Notes: generated by a model not told the origin, from the letters alone. Shown: positions 47,427 through 56,071, counted from the first letter of the stretch. The stretch: 64,000 bases of DNA from CAZPKH01 sp964407165 (GCA_964407165.1 CAYOUJ010000005.1:1-64000), one strand, 5' to 3'. Numbers and translations: made by a program.

Positions 47427-49195
47427 TAAATGAGATTTAGGCCAAGGGTTGCAACGAAGTCGTCAAACCCCTCGTTGTCCTCCCCGAGGTGCTTGAGCAA
47501 CTCGCGCTCGGTCCACGTCACCGGCGACCCTTCCCCCGAATTCCGGCGAAGGGTGATGGCCACGAAGTCGTTGCCCAGGGTGTCGTGTATGTGCTGCAAT
47601 ATCTCCTTGATGCGATTATGCATCATGTTGAGCTGCAGGTCGTTTTCAACGTTCACCACGTATGCGTTGGCCTCCTGGAGCACCGGGCGGCCGGCGCGCA
47701 TGGTGTTTATGATAATCTGGTCGGTTGGGTGCTGCTCGATGTAGCTGTCCCAGGCACGCTGCAGAGCCTCCTCGGTATAGGGGTTGTTGCGCATCTGGGC
47801 GGCCGCCTTTGCCGCCGGGGTCGGCTCGTTGTCAGTCTGTTTGTGCTTGAGCGACCGCAGCGACAGCCCGTGCTCGCGCGGCGCGGGGTTCACCCGAGGG
47901 GGGTCGATGAGCTGTATGCCGGCTCCCCCGCGAGCCCCCCCCGACCCCCCGGAGGTCCCCCCCGACCCTCCCTCAAGGGGGGGGGACGCCACTTTAGCGG
48001 GCGTCGCCTGCTGGGGTGCCTGCGGAGGTTGCTGCGTCTGAGGTGCTGTCGGCGTTATCCTCTGCAAACTTGGCGCTCCCCCCCCTTGGGGGGGGCTGGG
48101 GGGGGCTTCCAGTTGGCATATCTTGGCCAGCGTAAGCTCGACGAGCAGTTGCTTCGACGAGGTGGTGCGGTAGTTGATGTCCGCCTGGTTGCACAGTTCC
48201 AGGGCCTTGAGCAGGAACGGCATCGAGCAGCGCCGCGAAACCTCCTGCATCGCGCGACCGGCGTCGGCGCCGACGTCCAGGAGGCCCAGCGTGGCGTCGT
48301 CGTGAGCCACCGCCAGGTCGCGGAAATATCCCGCCAGGCCGTTGAGGAAGAACTGTGAGTCAAACCCGCGGTCACGTATCTCCTTGTAGATTAGCCATGT
48401 CTGCATCACGTCGCCGGCCATGAACGCCTCCGTCAACCGATTGTAATACTCAAAGTCGAGCACGTTGAGGTTGTCGATGGTCGTCTGGTAGGTGATATTG
48501 CCTCGCGACGAAGCCGCCACTTGGTCGAATATCGAGAGCGCATCGCGCATGGCGCCGTCGGCCTTGCGGGCTATGATGTTGAGCGCGGCGGGTTCGTAGC
48601 TGATGCCCTCCGCCTGGGCCACGTGCGACAGGTGGTCGATCATGTCCTGTATGGTGATGCGGCTGAAGTCGTAGATCTGGCAGCGCGACAGGATGGTGGG
48701 GAGCACCTTGTGCTTCTCAGTGGTCGCCAGGATGAACACCACGTAGCTCGGCGGCTCCTCGAGCGTTTTGAGGAAGGCGTTGAATGCCGCCGACGACAGC
48801 ATGTGCACCTCGTCGATGATAAACACCCGGTAGCGCCCGTTGGCGGGCGGTATCTGCACCTGGTCGATGATGACGCGGATGTCGTCGACAGAGTTGTTTG
48901 AGGCTGCGTCGAGCTCGATGATGTTCAGCGAGTTGCCCGCGTTGAATGCCCGGCACGAGGCGCACTCGTTGCACGCTTCGCCATCGGCGGTGGGGTGCTC
49001 GCAGTTGATGGTCTTGGCCATGATGCGCGCGCACGACGTCTTGCCCACTCCGCGGGAGCCGCAGAATAGGTAGCTGTGGGCCAGGCGCCCGGTGGCGATG
49101 GCGTTTTTGAGGGTGGAGGTGAGCGCGCTCTGTCCCACTACCGTGGCAAATGTCGACGGGCGGTACTTGCGCGCTGATACTATGTAATTTTCCAT
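47426..49195 (-). CDS. dnaX: DNA polymerase III subunit gamma/tau
   Basis: A 589-residue clamp-loader ATPase. Walker A Lys52 (GSRGVGKTSCAR), zinc cysteines in CNECASC, Walker B DEVHMLSSAAFNAFLKTLEEPP, sensor ATTEKHKVLPTILSRC are present. Between about residues 362 and 425, after domain III, it carries PPSPPQGGG and SPPLEGGSGG-type peptides encoded by G/C-tract palindromes (48072-48112, 47921-47995). The tau-like C-terminus (from about 470) ends GLNLI with its stop codon at the edge of a MITE. The promoter is at 49237-49267. Confidence 0.95.
   Translation of the reverse strand: MENYIVSARKYRPSTFATVVGQSALTSTLKNAIATGRLAHSYLFCGSRGVGKTSCARIMAKTINCEHPTADGEACNECASCRAFNAGNSLNIIELDAASNNSVDDIRVIIDQVQIPPANGRYRVFIIDEVHMLSSAAFNAFLKTLEEPPSYVVFILATTEKHKVLPTILSRCQIYDFSRITIQDMIDHLSHVAQAEGISYEPAALNIIARKADGAMRDALSIFDQVAASSRGNITYQTTIDNLNVLDFEYYNRLTEAFMAGDVMQTWLIYKEIRDRGFDSQFFLNGLAGYFRDLAVAHDDATLGLLDVGADAGRAMQEVSRRCSMPFLLKALELCNQADINYRTTSSKQLLVELTLAKICQLEAPPSPPQGGGAPSLQRITPTAPQTQQPPQAPQQATPAKVASPPLEGGSGGTSGGSGGARGGAGIQLIDPPRVNPAPREHGLSLRSLKHKQTDNEPTPAAKAAAQMRNNPYTEEALQRAWDSYIEQHPTDQIIINTMRAGRPVLQEANAYVVNVENDLQLNMMHNRIKEILQHIHDTLGNDFVAITLRRNSGEGSPVTWTERELLKHLGEDNEGFDDFVATLGLNLI
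47921..48112. repeat. Repeat family E, G/C-tract palindromes inside dnaX
   Basis: CCCCCCGACCCTCCC-TCAAGGGGGGGG (within 47921-47991) and CTCCCCCCCCTTGGGGGGGC (48076-48096, with a further G run to 48106). They are in frame and encode Pro/Gly-rich peptides in the linker between the ATPase part and the C-terminal domain. Confidence 0.75.
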
Positions 49196-49236
49196 TGGCA
49201 GAAATCAGTAGTGACGGGCCGCTTGATGCCCAAGTG

Positions 49237-49267
49237 CAAATTTACGCCTTTTCCCCGACACGACAAA
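49237..49267 (-). promoter_or_regulatory. dnaX promoter
   Basis: Minus-strand TTTG (49267-49264), spacer 19, TAAATTTG (49244-49237), about 40 bases before the ATG. An ideal Bacteroidetes promoter. Confidence 0.7.
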
Positions 49268-49348
49268 ATTATTCATAAACCTTTGCGTGCCCGCGTGCGT
49301 TCTACCTCAAAGAAAACCCCTTTGCCACACTTATGATAGTAACAGGGA

Positions 49349-49379
49349 GGGCCGCGGACGCACCTCGCGCCGCGGTCCT
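49349..49379 (-). terminator. Hairpin after rnhB
   Basis: AGGACCGCGG and CCGCGGCCCT (minus strand) form a stem about 20 bases after the rnhB stop codon, between rnhB and the dnaX promoter. Confidence 0.5.
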
Positions 49380-49399
49380 TTATCTCTTTGAGTAAAGTC

Positions 49400-49996
49400 T
49401 TAAAAGAGTGTCGGATAGTCGAGCAGCCGGAATGTCATTCGGTGGTGAGGTGTCGGGCCGTATTCGGCAATGGCCGCGCGGTGGTCGCGGGTAGGGTAGC
49501 CCTTGTTCACTTCCCAATGATAGTGTGGATATTCCGCGGCCAGGGCGCGCATGCGCTCGTCGCGGTGAGTCTTGGCAAGTATGGAGGCTGCGGCAATGTT
49601 GCCGAAGCGTCCGTCGCCCTTGACAAACGTCTGCCACTCGATTCCCTCGCGCCACGGGGTGAACCGGTTGCCGTCGACCGCTATCGCCTCCGGCGTCACC
49701 GTCAGCGCGTCCATTGCGCGGTGCATGGCCAGTATCGACGCCCTTAATATATTAATGTGGTCGATCTCCTGCGGCGACACCTCCGCCACGGCCCACGCCA
49801 CGGCCTCGCGCTCGATTACCTCACGCAGGGCGTCGCGGCGCTTCTCGCTCAGTTGCTTGGAGTCGTTGAGCCACGGATGCGTGAACCCCCGCGGGAGTAT
49901 CACCGCGGCCGCAAACACCGGCCCTGCCAGGCATCCGCGCCCCGCCTCGTCGCATCCGGCCTCCACGCAGTCCTCGCGCGACGCCCACGGCAACAT
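49400..49996 (-). CDS. rnhB: Ribonuclease HII
   Basis: A 198-residue enzyme cutting RNA-DNA hybrids and single ribonucleotides in DNA. The catalytic DEAGRG starts at residue 16; LNDSKQLSEKRR, the active-site Asp in AVDGNRF and SILAKTHRDE are present. The ATG at 49996 gives MLPWASREDCVEAGCDEAGRG, the family-typical start; an upstream GTG at 50017 overlapping the Na/Pi gene stop is possible but less likely. Confidence 0.95.
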   Translation of the reverse strand: MLPWASREDCVEAGCDEAGRGCLAGPVFAAAVILPRGFTHPWLNDSKQLSEKRRDALREVIEREAVAWAVAEVSPQEIDHINILRASILAMHRAMDALTVTPEAIAVDGNRFTPWREGIEWQTFVKGDGRFGNIAAASILAKTHRDERMRALAAEYPHYHWEVNKGYPTRDHRAAIAEYGPTPHHRMTFRLLDYPTLF

Positions 49997-50013
49997 TGGT
50001 TCAGCAACAGATT

Positions 50014-51840
50014 TCACTTGATTACGGAGTGGCGGTACTGATCGCGGATGGTGTCGACTACGTTGATGATGAAGTCGCCCGTCTTCTCCAGGTTGCCTAT
50101 GATGTCCATGTAGTAGATGCCCTCCTGGTAGTCGTAGTGGTGGTCGTTGATGTTCTGGATGTTGGCGTTGCGCAGCTGGTTGCGGAAGTTGTTGATCTCG
50201 CGCTCGATGTTGTAGCTCTTAATAATCTCCGGCTCGGTCACGTGCTCCATGTTCTCGAGCAGGAGCAGCATCTGGTCCATCGCCTGGTCGACGTAGCCGA
50301 ACATGGTGTCGATGTTGCCATAGATTTCCTCGTTGAAGTGGGCGTTGCTCTGCTGCTTGCGCAGGAGTATCTTGCCGGTGCCGGAGCAGCAGTCGGCTAT
50401 CGACTCCAGCTCGCCGACTATGCGCAGCAGCGCTGCCACGCGCATCTTCGACTCGTTTGACAGGCGACCCTCGCTCACACGGTTGAGGTAGCCCGCTATC
50501 TCCAGCTCCATGCGGTCGCTGATGTCCTCGTATTTCTCCAGACGGCTCTGCAGGTCGGTGAAGGCGGTGCCCTCCGGCTTGGTGTGTACCAGGTCTTTAG
50601 CCATCGTCAGCATGCGTGCCACGCGCTGGCCGTAGACGGTAGTCTCCTTTTCGGCCTGTGAGATGTTGAGCTCCGAAGCGCTCAACAGGCCGCCGGTGAT
50701 GTAGCGAAGCTTGAACTCGTCCTCCTCGTCGGTCTTCTTGGCCGGGATAAGACGCTTGACTATGCGCACGTAAAGCGTGCAGAACCATATCATTATCGAC
50801 ACGTTCACCAGATTGAACACTGTGTGGAATATCGACAGGCCGAACGACACCGACATCTGCATCTGCGCTATCTGCGCCACCACAGGGTGGTCGTTGGGCA
50901 GCGAGTTGTCAAACAAATGGTTATACAGCTCGGGGTCAGACTGCTCCAGCCCGTTGACAAACGTCGACAGCTGCGCCGGGTCTCCCTGGCCTATGGCCTC
51001 GGTAAGCCATTGGTTGAGGTGGACGAACGGGTAGAACACCGCCAGGCACCAAACCGTGCCCAGCACATTGAACAGCAGGTGCCCCATGGCGGTGCGGCGC
51101 GCCGCCGTGTTGCCGCCCATCGACGCCATGATGGGGGTGATAGTGGTGCCTATGTTGGAGCCCAGCACCAGGGCGCATGACAGGTCGAAGTCAATCCATC
51201 CCTTCGAACACATTATCAGCGTTATGGCAAACGTCGCTGCCGAGCTTTGGATGACCATTGTCAGTATCAGGCCGACAAGCAGGAAGATGACCACTGACCC
51301 GTAGCCCAGGTCGGTGTAGCGATTTAGAAACGCAAACATCTCGGGATTGCTCTGCAGGTCGGGCACGTAGGTGCTGATGCTGTCGAGTCCCATGAACAGG
51401 AACGCAAAGCCTATCAGGAACTCGCCCATCGACTTCTGCCGGCTTTTCTTCATGAACAGCAGGGGCACGGAGAAGCCGATCAGCGGCAGCACAAAGGCCG
51501 AAATGTTGACCTTGAAGCCGAAGAGGGCAATGACCCAGGCGGTGAACGTGGTGCCCACGTTGGCGCCCATTATCACAGCCATCGACTGTGCCAGCGACAT
51601 CAGGCCGGCGTTGACAAACGACACCACCATCACGGTGGACGCCGACGAGCTCTGTATCAGAGCAGTGATAAGGAAACCGGTGAGCAGGCCCGTGAAGCGG
51701 TTGCGGGTCATTGCCGACAGAATGTTGCGCAGGCGCTCGCCGGCGGCTTTCTGCAAGCCTTCGCTCATCACCTTCATGCCGTAGAGGAAGAGCCCCACGG
51801 AGCCCAGAAGGCCAAGGAAGTCGAGTAGACTGTAGTTCAT
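50014..51840 (-). CDS. Na/Pi cotransporter family protein with PhoU-like domain
   Basis: A 608-residue inner-membrane transporter. The two inverted repeats carry the typical QSSSASTVMVVSFVNAG (about 64) and QSSAATFAITLIM (about 200) motifs. Residues about 380-608 form a PhoU-like helical domain in the cytoplasm. It should import phosphate with sodium. It is upstream of rnhB in the same transcript (rnhB begins directly after or overlapping). It has its own promoter. Confidence 0.9.
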   Translation of the reverse strand: MNYSLLDFLGLLGSVGLFLYGMKVMSEGLQKAAGERLRNILSAMTRNRFTGLLTGFLITALIQSSSASTVMVVSFVNAGLMSLAQSMAVIMGANVGTTFTAWVIALFGFKVNISAFVLPLIGFSVPLLFMKKSRQKSMGEFLIGFAFLFMGLDSISTYVPDLQSNPEMFAFLNRYTDLGYGSVVIFLLVGLILTMVIQSSAATFAITLIMCSKGWIDFDLSCALVLGSNIGTTITPIMASMGGNTAARRTAMGHLLFNVLGTVWCLAVFYPFVHLNQWLTEAIGQGDPAQLSTFVNGLEQSDPELYNHLFDNSLPNDHPVVAQIAQMQMSVSFGLSIFHTVFNLVNVSIMIWFCTLYVRIVKRLIPAKKTDEEDEFKLRYITGGLLSASELNISQAEKETTVYGQRVARMLTMAKDLVHTKPEGTAFTDLQSRLEKYEDISDRMELEIAGYLNRVSEGRLSNESKMRVAALLRIVGELESIADCCSGTGKILLRKQQSNAHFNEEIYGNIDTMFGYVDQAMDQMLLLLENMEHVTEPEIIKSYNIEREINNFRNQLRNANIQNINDHHYDYQEGIYYMDIIGNLEKTGDFIINVVDTIRDQYRHSVIK

Positions 51841-51885
51841 TGAGAGGGGGGTGAGGTGTTATTGGTGCCCGTATTTTGGACGCTA

Positions 51886-51918
51886 CAAAGTTAGCAACAA
51901 TTATCCTAATTACGCAAA
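51886..51918 (-). promoter_or_regulatory. Na/Pi cotransporter promoter
   Basis: Minus-strand TTTG (51918-51915), spacer 21, TAACTTTG (51893-51886), 45 bases before the start. Confidence 0.6.
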
Positions 51919-51963
51919 AATTCACCAAAAATCTCCCTCGATCACCCTCCACGCCTGCTTTTT

Positions 51964-51994
51964 TTTGGCAATTCACATTATTTGCCTATCTTTG
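51964..51994 (+). promoter_or_regulatory. Promoter of the zinc-ribbon/GYF/small-protein cluster
   Basis: TTTG (51964-51967), spacer 19, TATCTTTG (51987-51994). It predicts a leader of about 200 bases before the ATG at 52200. A second -7-like box, TAAATTTG at 52105-52112, could give a shorter transcript. No gene is seen in the leader. Confidence 0.6.
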
Positions 51995-52199
51995 TGGCCA
52001 CATCAGCTCCCTGCGATGAAGGAGCGCCCGGCGCCCGGTGCGGCCGCTGTGTCTTTGAACCAATATGAACCTGTCCGGCTCCGGCCCGTGACGCTCGTTT
52101 GTCGTAAATTTGCACTTGCGCAACGGACCACCGGCGCCGCTATGTACAATCACCGCGGACGGCGTGACATCCTGCCGCCCGGTATTAACCTTACACCAC

Positions 52200-52910
52200 A
52201 TGACTCTTGCAGATTTTGAACGACTTGTAGACATGGCTCTCGCCGACGGGGTGCTCACCCCTGACGAGCAGCAGGTGCTCCTCAAACGCGCAGCCGAGCT
52301 CAACCTCACGCCAATGGAGCTCCAGATGATCATTGACGCCCGCCAGTATGAGCGCCAGCAGCGCCTCCAGGCGCAAGTTCCCGCCAAGGCGGCGCCCAAG
52401 CCCGCCACGCCCCCGGCTCCTGCTCCGCAACCCAAGGCCAACGCCGGCGGAGTGCACCGGTGCCCCCACTGCGGCGCCGTCATCAACGGCGTCATAGGCA
52501 ACTGTCCCGAGTGTGGCATCACGCTCACCGGCGTTCAGGCAAATTCCGCCGTGCAGTGCCTCGCCGACAAACTCGAGCAGATCAGGTCGCAAAGCTCCAG
52601 CAGCATCACAAACAAGTTTCTCAGGATGTTTGAGCTTGACGCCGTTCAGCAGAGATGCGTCGAGGCCGTTCGCACCTTCCCGGTGCCTACGACCAAACTC
52701 GACCTGGTGGAGTTCATGACTTATTGCCACACCAATTACAAGGCATTAAACCATGATCCCGAAAACCGCCAGCTCTCCAAGGCATGGAAGGCCAAGCGCG
52801 ACGAGTGCATCAACAAGGCCACAATCTTCTTTGCCGACGACGCTGAAGTGCAGGCATCCATCAAAACGGTGCAAAAAAGCGGAAATGGTTTTTTCAACAG
52901 ATTTAAATAA
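52200..52910 (+). CDS. TerB-like plus zinc-ribbon protein
   Basis: A 236-residue protein without membrane segments. The N-terminal FERLVDMALADGVLTPDEQQVLL is the TerB-like helical start (DG-L..DE..L), followed by an Ala/Pro-rich linker (about 60-85), one zinc ribbon CPHCG...CPECG (about 88-107) and a helical C-terminal half ending GFFNRFK. Function is unknown. The start at 52200 is chosen by the TerB pattern; a longer frame begins at 52110 inside the second -7 box. It is first of a cluster with two tiny genes. Confidence 0.65.
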   Translation: MTLADFERLVDMALADGVLTPDEQQVLLKRAAELNLTPMELQMIIDARQYERQQRLQAQVPAKAAPKPATPPAPAPQPKANAGGVHRCPHCGAVINGVIGNCPECGITLTGVQANSAVQCLADKLEQIRSQSSSSITNKFLRMFELDAVQQRCVEAVRTFPVPTTKLDLVEFMTYCHTNYKALNHDPENRQLSKAWKAKRDECINKATIFFADDAEVQASIKTVQKSGNGFFNRFK

Positions 52911-52919
52911 TAACGTACG

Positions 52920-53078
52920 ATGGGCCTCGAAGGCCCCTTCGACGAGCCACAGCTCCGGACACTCGTCGCCAAGGGAAAGATAAAGCCCGAAAAACTTATG
53001 TGGATACCCGGGATGGATGCCAGGACTAACGCGGCCTCTATCCCCCTAGTCAACAAATATATACTGTTAAACACTTAA
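52920..53078 (+). CDS. Small GYF_2-like protein
   Basis: A 52-residue protein, MGLEGPFDEPQLRTLVAKGK followed by IKPEKLMWIPGMD, which matches the core of GYF_2 domains (G-P-F...L..LV..G.I.P...[VM]W.PGM). The N-terminal Trp/Tyr strand of the domain is missing, so it is either a minimal or a truncated domain. It starts 9 bases after the zinc-ribbon gene in the same frame behind two stop codons. GYF_2 domains often bind proline-rich peptides. Confidence 0.55.
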   Translation: MGLEGPFDEPQLRTLVAKGKIKPEKLMWIPGMDARTNAASIPLVNKYILLNT

Positions 53079-53083
53079 TCGTA

Positions 53084-53257
53084 ATGGGACTTTTCGGAAA
53101 AAAGAAAAAGAAGAAATCGCTGGGCGGCAAAGCCGCTGACTACGCCGTGGGCAAAGCCAAGGACGCCGTCATGGACAAGGCCAAGGACGCCGCCAAAGAC
53201 GTGGCCAAGGAGAAGGCCTCCGGCTGCCTCGGCTGGATCTGGGACATGTTCTTCTGA
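53084..53257 (+). CDS. Small basic amphipathic-helix protein
   Basis: A 57-residue protein. It starts MGLFGKKKKKK, has repeats of the type AVGKAKDAVMDKAKDAAKDV that form one amphipathic helix, and ends with SGCLGWIWDMFF. The charged-helix repeats resemble LEA-like or lipid-binding helices. The start lies 5 bases after the GYF-like gene, so it is part of the same operon. No family is recognised. Confidence 0.5.
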   Translation: MGLFGKKKKKKSLGGKAADYAVGKAKDAVMDKAKDAAKDVAKEKASGCLGWIWDMFF

Positions 53258-53279
53258 GACCGCGCCCTCTCCGGTGCCT

Positions 53280-53310
53280 CTGCACATGCCCCGATACGGG
53301 GCGTGTGCAG
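53280..53310 (+). terminator. Hairpin after the small-protein cluster
   Basis: CTGCACATGCCCC-GATA-CGGGGCGTGTGCAG, a 13-pair stem 23 bases after the stop codon and before the channel gene. It has no T tract. Confidence 0.5.
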
Positions 53311-53363
53311 TGGCGTGTCCATGCCTCCCCCCAAAAACAAATCCTTAATTACTCAATCTGCTT

Positions 53364-54236
53364 ATGGAAAATCCCGAGGGCGCACTCGCCCTGTCATCAC
53401 CCATGCAGCGGCTCACCGCGTTTGTCGAGTCTGACCGTTTCAACGCATTCATTATCTTTGTCATCATACTCAACGCCGGGCTCCTGGGCCTGGAGACAAG
53501 CCCCGGCGTGATGAACCATTTGGGGCGTGCCGTCAGCCTGATGTCTGACATCTGCATCTGGGTGTTCATTGTCGAAGCCGTCCTAAAGCTTATAGCATAC
53601 CGCCACCGATACTTCTACAGCGGGTGGAACGTCTTTGACTTCCTTATCCTCGCCATTACCCTCGTCCCCTCCGGTGGCGCCGTGTCTGCCTTCCGAGGGC
53701 TGCGCGTGCTGCGCGTGCTGCGTTCGCTAAAACTGGTCTCCGCCATCGGCCACCTGCGCATCATCATAAAGGCCATCCTGGTTTCCGTGCCGGCCGTCAT
53801 GTGGACAGGTGCATTGCTCATCATTTTCTTCTACATATACGGTATTGTCGGCCAGAACATGTTCGGCGCCGACTTCCCCGACTGGTTCGGCACCATCGGG
53901 GCATCGATCTATACCCTCTTCCAAGTGATGACCCTCGAGAGCTGGAGCATGGGCATCTCCCGACCCGTCATGGCCGTGCATCCGTGGGCGTGGATATACT
54001 TCGTCAGCTTCGTGCTCATCAGCTCTTACACAATTATCAATGTGATAGTCGGCATCGTCGTCAACGCCGTCAGCGAGATCTCGGCAGCCGAGGAGGTCCA
54101 CAAGGCCGAGCAGGAGGCAAAGCGCCAGGCCAAGGAACCCGCCGGGGAGACATCGCCCGACCACAACGAGCTGGCAGACCAGCTCAAGGCGCTAAAATCC
54201 CTCGTCGCCGACCTCGAGAAACGCCTCGAAAAATAG
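53364..54236 (+). CDS. Bacterial voltage-gated sodium channel (NaChBac/NavAb type)
   Basis: A 290-residue six-helix channel forming a tetramer in the inner membrane. S1 starts near residue 25. S4 has the spaced positive residues R111, R114, R117, R120, K123. The selectivity filter TLESWSM (190-196) is the same as in NavAb, with the high-field Glu192, and points to sodium selectivity. S6 contains INVIVGIVVNAV. The C-terminal Glu/Lys-rich stretch (about 240-290) is a coiled coil, as in family members. Its role in a gut anaerobe is not known. Confidence 0.9.
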   Translation: MENPEGALALSSPMQRLTAFVESDRFNAFIIFVIILNAGLLGLETSPGVMNHLGRAVSLMSDICIWVFIVEAVLKLIAYRHRYFYSGWNVFDFLILAITLVPSGGAVSAFRGLRVLRVLRSLKLVSAIGHLRIIIKAILVSVPAVMWTGALLIIFFYIYGIVGQNMFGADFPDWFGTIGASIYTLFQVMTLESWSMGISRPVMAVHPWAWIYFVSFVLISSYTIINVIVGIVVNAVSEISAAEEVHKAEQEAKRQAKEPAGETSPDHNELADQLKALKSLVADLEKRLEK

Positions 54237-54261
54237 ACGCCCGGCCGCTTCCACAACTTTT

Positions 54262-54293
54262 TTTGCCAAATTGCAAGATTTAACCTATCTTTG
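54262..54293 (+). promoter_or_regulatory. Promoter of the FKBP gene pair
   Basis: TTTG (54262-54265), spacer 20, TATCTTTG (54286-54293); leader of about 30 bases to the ATG at 54328. It excludes the longer frame from 54271. Confidence 0.65.
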
Positions 54294-54327
54294 CCGTCGA
54301 TTTTGTCACCTTATTTGTTATGACTTT

Positions 54328-55014
54328 ATGAAAAGGACATTAGCAATCGTCCTGGCCGTATTCGTTTTAACCCAAACCGCTACTATTATGGCACAAGACA
54401 ACAAAACCGACTCCCTGAGCTACGCCCTCGGGCTCAGCATGGGCAATAACTTCCGCTCGTCGGGCATCCACGAACTTAACTACGAGCAGTTCGCCGAAGG
54501 CGTCAAGGCCGTCTTCGAGGGCACCCAGCCCAAGATGACCTACGCCGAGGCAAAGGAGATAATCCGTGTATTCTTCACCGAGATGGAGGAGCAGCAGCGC
54601 GCCGATCTCGCCGCCCAGGCAAAGACCAACCAGGAGCTTGGCGACCGTTACCTCGACGAGAACAAGAGCCGCCAGGGCGTCTACACTACCCCCTCGGGCC
54701 TCCAGTATGAGATAATCAACGAGGGCAGCGGACCGTGCCCCAAGGCCACCGACCAAGTAAAGGTGCACTACACCGGCAGCCTCATCGACGGCACCGTCTT
54801 CGACAGCTCCGTAGAGCGCGGCGAGCCCGCGACTTTCGGCGTGACGCAGGTCATTCCCGGATGGGTCGAGGCATTGCAGCTCATGAAGGTCGGCTCAAAG
54901 TGGCGCCTGTTCATCCCCTCCAACCTCGCCTACGGCCCCAACGGCGCCGGCGGCGTCATCGGCCCCAACGCCACGCTCATCTTCGACGTCGAGCTTCTTG
55001 AGATAGTCAAGTAA
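54328..55014 (+). CDS. FKBP-type peptidyl-prolyl isomerase, exported
   Basis: A 228-residue periplasmic folding helper. The signal peptide (MKRTLAIVLAVFVLTQTATIMA) precedes an FKBP_N dimerisation domain (about 25-115, SYALGLSMGNNFR) and the FKBP catalytic domain (about 118-228) with VKVHYTGSLIDGTVFDSS, PGWVEALQLMKVGSKW and the final FDVELLEI. The next gene, 49 bases on, is a paralog. Confidence 0.93.
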   Translation: MKRTLAIVLAVFVLTQTATIMAQDNKTDSLSYALGLSMGNNFRSSGIHELNYEQFAEGVKAVFEGTQPKMTYAEAKEIIRVFFTEMEEQQRADLAAQAKTNQELGDRYLDENKSRQGVYTTPSGLQYEIINEGSGPCPKATDQVKVHYTGSLIDGTVFDSSVERGEPATFGVTQVIPGWVEALQLMKVGSKWRLFIPSNLAYGPNGAGGVIGPNATLIFDVELLEIVK

Positions 55015-55063
55015 CACACCGACTAACTAACAAATTTCTAAATACATCACTCATTCCGCAACA

Positions 55064-55981
55064 ATGAAAAAACTTATCGCTGCCTGTGGCGCCGCCCTCA
55101 TGCTCGCCGCCACAATGTCAAGCTGCAACAACGCCGGCAAGACTATGCCCCAGGCCACCACTTTCGGTGACTCCATTGCCGTCGCCCTCGGCCAGATGCA
55201 GGGCTATGACATCGCCAACATGGACTCCACCGCCAAGGCCAAGTGGGACAACGATGCCTTCCTCAAGGGCCTCAAGGCCACTCTCATGTCTGACACCACC
55301 TCCGAGGCTTACTCCGCAGGCATGCAGATGGGCCTGCAGATGCTCGCCCAGATCACCGACATCGAGCGCAACATCCCCGGCGTGACCATCGACCGCCAGA
55401 AATTCTACCAGTCCATAGCCTACGCCATCACCAGCGGTGACTCCCTCGACATGATGAAGCTGCAGATGGAGCTCCAGAGCCTCAGCCAGCAGCTCCAGGC
55501 AAAGGCACAGAAGGCTCGCGAAGAGGCCGAGATGGCCAAGCCCGAGGTGCAGAAGAACGTAAAGGCCGGCGAAGCTTACATCGCCGCCCAGAAGAAGGCC
55601 GACCCCTCAATCAAGACCACCGAGAGCGGCCTTAGCTACAAGGTGATCACCCAGGGCACCGGCGAGAAGCCCAAGGCCACCGACAAGGTAAAGGTCAAGT
55701 ACGTCGGCAAGAAGGTCGACGGCACCGAGTTTGACTCCTCCAAGGGAGAGACCGCCGACTTCATGGTCCGCGGCGTCATCCCCGGTTTCGCCGAAGGCCT
55801 CCAGATGATGCCCGTCGGCTCCAAGTACATCCTCTACATCCCCGGCAAGATCGCCTACGGCGCAAACGGCCAGCAGATGGCCGGCATCGAGCCCATGGAG
55901 ATGCTCGTCTTCGAGGTCGAGCTGGTAGAGATCGAAGACCCCACAGCCCCCGCCCAGCCCGCCGCCCAGCCCGCCAAGTAA
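55064..55981 (+). CDS. FKBP-type peptidyl-prolyl isomerase lipoprotein
   Basis: A 305-residue lipoprotein (MSSC, Cys21, NNAGK). A long FKBP_N helical region (about 30-180) precedes an FKBP domain (about 185-290) with VKVKYVGKKVDGTEFDSS, PGFAEGLQMMPVGSKY and FEVELVEI; an Ala/Pro tail follows. It follows the exported FKBP gene by 49 bases and likely acts on outer-membrane or periplasmic proteins. Confidence 0.92.
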   Translation: MKKLIAACGAALMLAATMSSCNNAGKTMPQATTFGDSIAVALGQMQGYDIANMDSTAKAKWDNDAFLKGLKATLMSDTTSEAYSAGMQMGLQMLAQITDIERNIPGVTIDRQKFYQSIAYAITSGDSLDMMKLQMELQSLSQQLQAKAQKAREEAEMAKPEVQKNVKAGEAYIAAQKKADPSIKTTESGLSYKVITQGTGEKPKATDKVKVKYVGKKVDGTEFDSSKGETADFMVRGVIPGFAEGLQMMPVGSKYILYIPGKIAYGANGQQMAGIEPMEMLVFEVELVEIEDPTAPAQPAAQPAK

Positions 55982-55984
55982 CCC

Positions 55985-56060
55985 CTTTTAGGTCTTTAAG
56001 AACTTAATCATTTAAGGCTTTAAATCTTTAACCCTTTAAAGATTTAAAGCCTTAAAGTTT
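55985..56060 (+). repeat. TTTAAATC-type AT hairpin
   Basis: AAGGCTTTAAATCTTT and AAAGATTTAAAGCCTT pair around AACCC, 30 bases after the FKBP gene. It is a probable terminator of the FKBP pair and is of the same word family as 18306-18378. Confidence 0.5.
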
Positions 56061-56071
56061 GTCAAATAGCC

